Of a DNA stretch of 64,000 nucleotides, positions 58,602 to 64,000 are shown piece by piece; the first letter of the stretch is position 1, and each line of letters opens with the position of its first letter. The position numbers were made by a program, and so were the translations under genes. Origin of the DNA: Paractinoplanes lichenicola (lineage in GTDB: Bacteria > Actinomycetota > Actinomycetes > Mycobacteriales > Micromonosporaceae); assembly GCF_016785085.1 (NCBI RefSeq), contig NZ_JAENHO010000001.1, positions 124,001 to 188,000 on the forward strand, read 5' to 3'. The notes below the pieces were generated by a model, which ran no database searches, was not told the DNA's origin, and saw only the letters and a program-made list of their open reading frames with translations.

Positions 58602-59296
58602 GACGAGGCCTTCAGCGCTGCGGCGCCAAGACCAGCCACTTCCACCCGTACGGATTGACCGGGCCCCACCCGTACGGCGGCAGTCGCCGCTCCGGCGAGC
58701 ACGATCCAGTCGTCCTCGAGCGTCCCGGCCAGCCGCAGCGCCTCGGAGAACGCCTCGCGAGGGTCACCCAGGATCGCCGAGGTGGAGCCTGTCTCGACCA
58801 CCTGACCATCGATGAGCAGCTGCACGGAGAGATCATCAACGTCAGCAGGAACCGGCTGCCACGAGCCGACCACAAATCCGGCGGCCGAGGTGTTGTCCGC
58901 GATCACCTCGTCGAGCGTGAACTTGAAGTCGAGCCAGCGGGAGTCGATCACCTCGAGCGCCGGCGCCACGGCCGCGATGGCCCCACCCCGTACGAGGAAA
59001 GCGACTTCCGGCTCGACCTTGGGGTGGATGCGCGGACCGAGGTCGAGCACCCCGCCGTCCTCGATGCGCATGGCGTCGGTCAGCCAGCCCCAGATGACCG
59101 AGTCGACGCCCATCTGCTGCATCTTGGCCTTGCTGGTCAGCCCCAGCTTGACGCCCACGACCTTCTCGCCGCGGGCCAGCCGCAGGTCGACGACCTCGCG
59201 TTGCACGGCATAAGGATCATCCGCGGGAAAGGAGCCGGAGGCCAGCTCGGTGGCGGTGGTCAAGGCGTTGTCGAGAGCAGCGGCGAGCGAGGTCAT
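58598..59296 (-). CDS. 4-oxalocrotonate decarboxylase / 2-oxopent-4-enoate hydratase family protein
   Basis: A 232-residue member of the MhpD/XylI (fumarylacetoacetase-like) family, starting at ATG 59296 with a 4-bp overlap with the dehydrogenase gene. Metal-binding acids are in [12 protein letters not shown] (E-x-E) with [20 protein letters not shown] before it, and the conserved [32 protein letters not shown] later. In the nba pathway the equivalents are NbaG (decarboxylase) and NbaH (hydratase), two paralogues of this family; only one is present here. I favour decarboxylase by its place before the deaminase gene, but cannot exclude hydratase. Confidence 0.85.
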   Translation of the reverse strand: MTSLAAALDNALTTATELASGSFPADDPYAVQREVVDLRLARGEKVVGVKLGLTSKAKMQQMGVDSVIWGWLTDAMRIEDGGVLDLGPRIHPKVEPEVAFLVRGGAIAAVAPALEVIDSRWLDFKFTLDEVIADNTSAAGFVVGSWQPVPADVDDLSVQLLIDGQVVETGSTSAILGDPREAFSEALRLAGTLEDDWIVLAGAATAAVRVGPGQSVRVEVAGLGAAALKASS

Positions 59297-60750
59297 GACA
59301 TGTCCAAGCAGACGTTGGTGTATTCGGAGTAGAAGTCGAGCGAGTGCCGGCCGCCCTCGCGCCCGACGCCGGAGGCGCGCATCCCGCCGAACGGGGTGCG
59401 CAGGTCGCGCAGGAACCACGTGTTGATCCAGACCAGGCCCACGTCGAGCTGCGCGCCGGCCCGCAACGCGCGACCCACGTCACGGGTCCACACCGTCCCG
59501 GCCAGCCCGTACGCGCTGTCGTTGGCCAGCGCGAAGGCCTCGTCCTCGTCGTCGAACGGCGCGATGTGGCAGATCGGGCCGAAGATCTCCTCCCGGACCG
59601 TACGGGCGTCCTGGCCGAGCCCGGTGATCACGGTGGGCTCGATGTACGACCCGCCGTCGCGCTCGTCGCCGAAGTGCGGCACGCCCCCGCCGGCCAGGAA
59701 GGTCGCGCCTTCCTCACGAGCCAGGTCGTAATAGCCGAGCACCTTGTCGCGGTGGGCCTTGGAGATCAACGGCATGGTGCCGGTGGCCTCGTCGGACGGC
59801 CAGCCGTAGGTCAGCTCCTTGGCCTTGGCCGCGAGCCGGGAGGTGAACTCGTCGAAGATCGACCGGTGCACGTACAGGCGCTCGGTGCACAGGCAGACCT
59901 GCCCGCCGTTGGTGAAGCTGGACCGCACGCTGCCGGCCACCGCCGCGTCGAGGTCGGCGTCGGCGAAGACCAGCCCGGCGTTCTTGCCGCCGAGCTCGAA
60001 CGACACCGGCTTCACGCCCGGGGCCGCGTTCTTCATGATCGCCGAGCCGGTGGCCGACTCGCCGGTGAAGGTGATCGCGTCGACGTCGGGGTGCGTGGTC
60101 AGCCACTCCCCCACCGCGTTGGGGCCGTGGCCGTGCACGAGGTTGAACACGCCCTCGGGCACGCCGGCCGCGGCCATCACCTCGGCCAGGACGGTGGCCG
60201 AGGCCGGGGTCTCCTCGCTGGGCTTCACGATGACGGCGTTGCCGCAGGCCAGGGCGGGGGCGACCTTCCACGTGAGCAGCAGCAGGGGCAGGTTCCAGGG
60301 CACGATGATGGCGACGACGCCCATCGGCTTGCGCACCGCGTAGTTGAGCGCGCGCCCGCCGGCGGCGGTGGCCGTCGTGAACGATTCGGTGCCGGTGGCC
60401 GCCACGACGTCGGCGAAGGCGCGGAAGTTGGCCGCGCCGCGCGGGATGTCGAGCGTACGGGCCTGGGTGTAGGTCTTTCCGGTGTCGGTGACCTCGGCCG
60501 TGACCAGATCCTCGAAGCGGCGCTCGAGCTCGTCGGCGATGCGCCGCATCATCGTGGCGCGCTCCTGCTCGGTGGTGCGACCCCAAGGCCCCCGTACGGC
60601 GGCTCGGGCCGCGGCGACGGCGTCGTCCACGTCGGACCGCTCGGACTCGGTGACCGAGAAGACCGTCTCGCCGGTGACCGGGGACGCCTTGGCGAACGTG
60701 GTGGTGGCCGGGCGGAACTCGCCGGCGATGAAGTTACGCAGCACGTTCAT
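59293..60750 (-). CDS. nbaE: 2-aminomuconic semialdehyde dehydrogenase
   Basis: A 485-residue aldehyde dehydrogenase starting at ATG 60750, overlapping the kmo stop by 4 bp. NAD-binding segment VAIIVPWNLPLLLLTWKVAP and ITFTGESATGSAIM; general-base Glu in VSFELGGKNAGLVF; catalytic Cys in FTNGGQVCLCTERLYVH. The C-terminal GVGREGGRHSLDFYSEYTNV is also well kept. The C-L-C-T-E-R pattern and the substrate pocket resemble 2-aminomuconate/2-hydroxymuconate semialdehyde dehydrogenases (AmnC, NbaE, XylG). It oxidises the aldehyde left by ACMSD to 2-aminomuconate. Confidence 0.9.
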   Translation of the reverse strand: MNVLRNFIAGEFRPATTTFAKASPVTGETVFSVTESERSDVDDAVAAARAAVRGPWGRTTEQERATMMRRIADELERRFEDLVTAEVTDTGKTYTQARTLDIPRGAANFRAFADVVAATGTESFTTATAAGGRALNYAVRKPMGVVAIIVPWNLPLLLLTWKVAPALACGNAVIVKPSEETPASATVLAEVMAAAGVPEGVFNLVHGHGPNAVGEWLTTHPDVDAITFTGESATGSAIMKNAAPGVKPVSFELGGKNAGLVFADADLDAAVAGSVRSSFTNGGQVCLCTERLYVHRSIFDEFTSRLAAKAKELTYGWPSDEATGTMPLISKAHRDKVLGYYDLAREEGATFLAGGGVPHFGDERDGGSYIEPTVITGLGQDARTVREEIFGPICHIAPFDDEDEAFALANDSAYGLAGTVWTRDVGRALRAGAQLDVGLVWINTWFLRDLRTPFGGMRASGVGREGGRHSLDFYSEYTNVCLDMS

Positions 60751-62057
60751 CGTGCGATCCTCCGAATCACCGCGGCCGCGGCCAGGGCGACCAGTGTTCC
60801 CGCGGCGAGCCCGAGCACCTGGTGCTGCTGCTTGACCCGGCGGCGGACATCCGCGTACGGGGTTGTGGAGAACGAGACCAACTCGTAGCGCGACACGTAT
60901 TTGCCGGGCAGCAGCCGTTCCAGGGTGTGCTCGACGTTCTTGCCCAGCTTGAAGAGCGGGTCGGCCACCTTGTCGCGCATCTCGACGAAGTTGGCCAGGG
61001 CCATCTCGGCGATCGCCTCGGAATTCTCGCGGCGGCCCTGTTCGTACAGGGGAAGCGCCTCGGCCCAGTTGTCGCCGGTGGCGTCGAGGCAGCGGTCCAG
61101 CTCGACCACGTCCTCGAAGGAGGCGTTGGCGCCCTGGCCGTAGAACGGGACGATGGCGTGCGCGGCGTCGCCGATCAGCGCGACCCGGCCCAGCATCTGC
61201 CAGGGCGCGCACTTGACGGTGCCGAGCAGGCCGACCGGGTTGTGCCGGTAGTCGTCGACCAGGTTGGGGATCAGCTCGAGCAGGTCGGGGTAGTTGTCGC
61301 GGAAGTGCCGCTCGACCGCGGCCGGGCTGCCGATCGAGGCGAAGCTGTTGCTGCCCGAGCTGGGCCAGAACAGCGTGCCGGTGAACGAGCGGTCCGGGTT
61401 GGGCAGCGCGATCATCATCGAGGTGCCGCGCGGCCAGATGTGCAGCGCGCCCGGGTCGAGGGCGTAGTCGCCGTCGCGGGCCGGGATCGTCAGCTCCTTG
61501 TAGCCATAGTCGAGGAAACTCACCGTCTCGGAAAAGCTTTCCCCCGCGTACGCCATGAGCAGTCCCCGCGTGGCCGAGCCGGCGCCGTCCGCCCCGAGCA
61601 CGATGTCGGCCTTGGCCTGGCTGCCGTCGGCGAAGCCCAGCGTGCCCAGCGAGGGGTCGAGCGAGGTCAGCGCGCGGTCGAAGTGGATGGTCACGCCCTC
61701 GGTGGCGCCGGCCGCGTCGAGCAGCGCGTCGTTGAGCGCGCCCCGGCCGATCGAATTGATCGCGCGGTCGCCGTCCAGGCTGTACGGCTGGAAGTTCGTC
61801 TCGCCGCCCAGCGGGTGCACCATCCGGCCCCGCATCGGCAGCGCGTCCTTGAGGACCTGCTCGTCGAGGCCGATCCGGCGCAACGCGTCGATGCCCCGCT
61901 CGGAGAGGGCCAGGTTGATCGACCGGCCGCGCTCGGCCCCGGTGACTCGCGGGTCGGGGCGGCGCTCGTACAGGTCGACCGTGTAGCCGCGGCGGCCCAG
62001 ATAGCAGGCGAGCAGGCTGCCGCAGAGCCCTGCGCCGACGATGGCCACGTGCTTCAC
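60747..62057 (-). CDS. kmo: Kynurenine 3-monooxygenase with C-terminal hydrophobic helix
   Basis: A 436-residue FAD monooxygenase from GTG 62057, overlapping the kynU stop by 4 bp (GTGA). FAD motif VKHVAIVGAGLCGSLLACYL (GxGxxG), the KMO block ERGRSINLALSERGIDALRR, NSIGRGALNDALLDAAG, and the second FAD/NADPH motif VALIGDAAHAIVPFYGQGAN. The C-terminus has a hydrophobic stretch (LGLAAGTLVALAAAAVIRRI), like the membrane helix of eukaryotic KMO and unlike most soluble bacterial forms. It adds a 3-hydroxyl to kynurenine. Confidence 0.95.
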   Translation of the reverse strand: MKHVAIVGAGLCGSLLACYLGRRGYTVDLYERRPDPRVTGAERGRSINLALSERGIDALRRIGLDEQVLKDALPMRGRMVHPLGGETNFQPYSLDGDRAINSIGRGALNDALLDAAGATEGVTIHFDRALTSLDPSLGTLGFADGSQAKADIVLGADGAGSATRGLLMAYAGESFSETVSFLDYGYKELTIPARDGDYALDPGALHIWPRGTSMMIALPNPDRSFTGTLFWPSSGSNSFASIGSPAAVERHFRDNYPDLLELIPNLVDDYRHNPVGLLGTVKCAPWQMLGRVALIGDAAHAIVPFYGQGANASFEDVVELDRCLDATGDNWAEALPLYEQGRRENSEAIAEMALANFVEMRDKVADPLFKLGKNVEHTLERLLPGKYVSRYELVSFSTTPYADVRRRVKQQHQVLGLAAGTLVALAAAAVIRRIAR

Positions 62058-63292
62058 TGGGTCTCCTCCACGCAGGCGGCGAGCGCCGCGGCGGCCCGGC
62101 GGCAGTCCTCTTCGGTCGAATACAGCGGGACGGGCGCGAACCGCACGATGTCGGGCTGGCGGGCGTCGGCGATCACCCCGTGCTCGAAGCGCAGCCGCTT
62201 GGTCAGCGCGCCGGCGTTGCCCTCGTGCAGCCGTACGGACAACTGGCAGCCGTGCCGCTCGGGTTCGCGCGGGGTGATCACGGACAGCGGGCGGGTGGCC
62301 ACGACCTCGTCCAGCAGCTCGCGCAGATACGTGGTCAGGTGCAGGCTGCGCTCGCGGAGGACGGGCATGCCGACCTCGTCGAAGATGCGCAGCGACGTGC
62401 GTACGGGACCCATGGCGAAGATCGGCGGGTTCGAGACCTGCCAGGCGTCGGCGCTGCGCGGCGGCCGGGACTCGGGGGTCATCTCGAAGCGGGTCGTCGC
62501 CTCGGTGCTCCACCAGCCCTCGAAGCGCTGCAGGTCGGCGCCGTGGTGACGCTCGTGGACGAAGACGCCGGCCAGCGCACCCGGCCCGGAGTTCAAATAT
62601 TTGTACGAGCACCAGGCGGCGAAGTCGGCGCCCCACTCGTGCAGGTCGAGGGGGATGTTGCCGGCCGCGTGCGCGAGATCCCAGCCGACCACCGCGCCCG
62701 CGGCGTGTCCGGCCTTCGTGATCGTGGCCATGTCCATGACCTCGCCGGTCAGGTAGTTGACCCCGCCCAGCATCAGCAGCGCGACCGTGTCACCCTCGCG
62801 CTCGAGGAACGCGACGACGTCCTCGGTGCGCAACGTGTCCTCGCCGTCGCGCGGCTTGAGCCGTACGACGGTCGTCTCGGGGTCGAGGCCGTGGAACCGG
62901 GCCTGACTCCGGACGGCGTAACTGTCGGACGGGAACGCCGCGTCCTCGATCACGATGCGGGTGCGGGCGCCGGCCGGGCGGTAGAACGACACCATCAGCA
63001 GGTGCAGGTCGACGGTGAGCGAGTTCATCACCACGACCTCGGACGGCAGCGCGCCGACGAGCCGGGCCGCGGGCTGGGTCAGCAGCTCGTGATACGGCAG
63101 CCAGGGCCGGGCCGCGTCCAGGTGGCCCTCGACCCCGAGCCGGGCCCACTCGTCGAGGTCCTCGTTCAGCTCGACCCGGGTCGCCCTGGGTTGCAGTCCC
63201 AGCGAGTTGCCCGCGAAGTAGGCGACCTCCGGATAGTCGCCCCCTTCAGCCGGGGGGATGTGGAACAGATGGCGAAGCCCCTCAAAGCTCAT
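62054..63292 (-). CDS. kynU: Kynureninase
   Basis: A 412-residue PLP enzyme. I choose ATG 63292 (MSFEGLRHLFHIPPAEGGDY), which overlaps the tryptophan dioxygenase stop by 1 nt (TAATG); a GTG at 63316 would overlap by 25. Landmarks: AYFAGNSLGLQPRAT, VVMNSLTVDLHLLMVSFYRP, GWDLAHAAGNIPLDLHEWG (Asp under the pyridine ring), FAAWCSYKYLNSGPGALAGV with the PLP Lys, and VSNPPIFAMGPVRTSL. It cleaves kynurenine and 3-hydroxykynurenine to (3-hydroxy)anthranilate and alanine. Confidence 0.96.
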   Translation of the reverse strand: MSFEGLRHLFHIPPAEGGDYPEVAYFAGNSLGLQPRATRVELNEDLDEWARLGVEGHLDAARPWLPYHELLTQPAARLVGALPSEVVVMNSLTVDLHLLMVSFYRPAGARTRIVIEDAAFPSDSYAVRSQARFHGLDPETTVVRLKPRDGEDTLRTEDVVAFLEREGDTVALLMLGGVNYLTGEVMDMATITKAGHAAGAVVGWDLAHAAGNIPLDLHEWGADFAAWCSYKYLNSGPGALAGVFVHERHHGADLQRFEGWWSTEATTRFEMTPESRPPRSADAWQVSNPPIFAMGPVRTSLRIFDEVGMPVLRERSLHLTTYLRELLDEVVATRPLSVITPREPERHGCQLSVRLHEGNAGALTKRLRFEHGVIADARQPDIVRFAPVPLYSTEEDCRRAAAALAACVEETQ

Positions 63293-64000
63293 TACATCTC
63301 CGTCCGCGAGGTCCACAGCTCCGGGAAGACCGGCCGGCTCATACTGCGCTGCAGGAAGGCCAGCCCGTTGGAGCCGCCCGTGCCGCTCTTGGCCCCCATC
63401 GTCCTCTGCACGGCCTTCAGGTGCAGATAACGCCAGTCGCCGAAGCGGTCGGCGACCTCGGTCAGCGCCTCGCCCAGCAGCCTAAGGTGGTTCTCGGGGC
63501 CGGTATCGCGATAAACGCGCACCCAGGCGTCCGCCACCGACTGATCCGTCTCGTGCTCGTCGGCGACGTCCCGGTCGAGCAGGCCGGGCTTGATGGCGTG
63601 ACCCTGACGGGCGAGCAGCGCGATCACCTCGTCCCACAGGCTCGGCCGGTGCAGGGCCACTTCCAATTCCTCGTACGCCGCGGTGCCCCGGAACGGGCGC
63701 ATCAGCGACTTCGTGCGCAGCCCGAGCAGGAACTCGACCTGACGGTACATCGCCGACTGGAAGCCGGAGCCCTCGCCGAGCAGGTCCCGGAACTTGTTGA
63801 AGTCGGCCGGGGTCATCCAGCGCAACGTCTGCCAGGCCGCGTTCAGGCCCTCCAGGTGCAGGGCGGCCCGCTTCAACGGGGCCAGCGCGGGCCACACCTC
63901 GCCGGCGCGCACATGCTCGCGGGCCTGCTCCAGCTCGTGCCGGATCAGGCCGAAATACAGCTCCATGATCTGGCTGACCATGAGGAACGACATCTCGCCG
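63292..64000 (-). CDS. kynA: Tryptophan 2,3-dioxygenase, 3' part (window edge cuts the gene)
   Basis: The right edge of the window cuts off an estimated 40-50 N-terminal residues. The frame stays open through the edge: the residues before MSFLMVSQIMELYFGLIRHE are Gly-Glu, matching the usual D-E-x-x-F-I-x-x-H-Q-x-x-E-L-x-F start of helix B. Visible helices include PLKRAALHLEGLNAAWQTLR and MTPADFNKFRDLLGEGSGFQ (heme-site Arg/Ser region), then RYLHLKAVQRTMGAKSGTGG with the conserved H-x-x-x-V-x-R-x-I/M-G and GTGGSxG loop. It opens the indole ring to N-formylkynurenine and starts the operon. Confidence 0.95.
   Translation of the reverse strand, partial: GEMSFLMVSQIMELYFGLIRHELEQAREHVRAGEVWPALAPLKRAALHLEGLNAAWQTLRWMTPADFNKFRDLLGEGSGFQSAMYRQVEFLLGLRTKSLMRPFRGTAAYEELEVALHRPSLWDEVIALLARQGHAIKPGLLDRDVADEHETDQSVADAWVRVYRDTGPENHLRLLGEALTEVADRFGDWRYLHLKAVQRTMGAKSGTGGSNGLAFLQRSMSRPVFPELWTSRTEM

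Noticed and set aside
1..64000. tRNA and rRNA genes
   Set aside because: I looked for tRNA arms (GGTTCGA-type T-loops) in the intergenic regions and found none. No rRNA-like stretch was seen.

Overview
The window is very high-GC DNA (about 70%) with dense, often translationally coupled genes, GTG and TTG starts, and a secreted protein repertoire of large glucanase, PA14/sugar-dehydrogenase and ricin-lectin/FG-GAP proteins. It also carries a LytR_C paralogue pair and an ECF42 sigma factor with a DGPF partner. This fits a filamentous soil actinobacterium, most likely of the Micromonosporaceae (Actinoplanes-like). That assignment is inference; no rRNA or tRNA gene is present to anchor it.

Layout, left to right. 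(1) 1-4.2 kb: a tripartite tricarboxylate transporter operon (tctC-tctB-tctA, minus strand), an extra divergent tctC-like gene, and the 5' end of a probable sensor kinase. (2) 4.3-9.2 kb: minus-strand housekeeping and secreted genes (NmrA-like reductase, ATP-grasp protein, lipoprotein, class C serine hydrolase, cyclase). (3) 9.2-14.9 kb: a 167-bp near-perfect palindromic element, then an OmpR/HK two-component system facing a MacAB-like exporter. (4) 14.9-19.2 kb: a 49-bp tandem array, a gene with a leaderless promoter, a P450, a tandem-GNAT protein and an Rpn-type nuclease. (5) 19.3-31.4 kb: a GH81 beta-1,3-glucanase with a clear promoter and an 18-bp operator, an M4 protease, a jelly-roll secreted protein, an AlkC-like repair protein, esterases, ECF42/DGPF and a STAS protein. 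(6) 31.4-45.7 kb: giant secreted fusion proteins, a 20-bp degenerate minisatellite, an ABC importer operon with an embedded methyltransferase and no ATPase, a degenerate thioester surface protein, GAF-ANTAR, an ALF/ricin/VCBS protein and YibE/F.

(7) 45.7-53.3 kb: a divergent catabolic locus (GntR, CoA transferase, hydantoinase/oxoprolinase A and B, isochorismatase-type hydrolase, against an HMG-CoA-lyase-like enzyme). Two identical 12-bp sites lie in the shared control region. The substrate is not obvious, and this is the best candidate for an undescribed pathway. (8) 53.3-56.7 kb: small hydrolases, a second LytR_C gene and G-rich repeats. (9) 56.7-64.0 kb: a tightly overlapped minus-strand operon that takes tryptophan through kynurenine, 3-hydroxykynurenine, 3-hydroxyanthranilate and aminomuconate to the 4-oxalocrotonate level. 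It holds kynA (cut by the window edge), kynU, kmo, aminomuconate-semialdehyde dehydrogenase, hydratase/decarboxylase, RidA-type deaminase, 3-HAA dioxygenase and ACMS decarboxylase. Only the formamidase step is missing from the operon.

No tRNA, rRNA, CRISPR array, insertion sequence or prophage was recognised.
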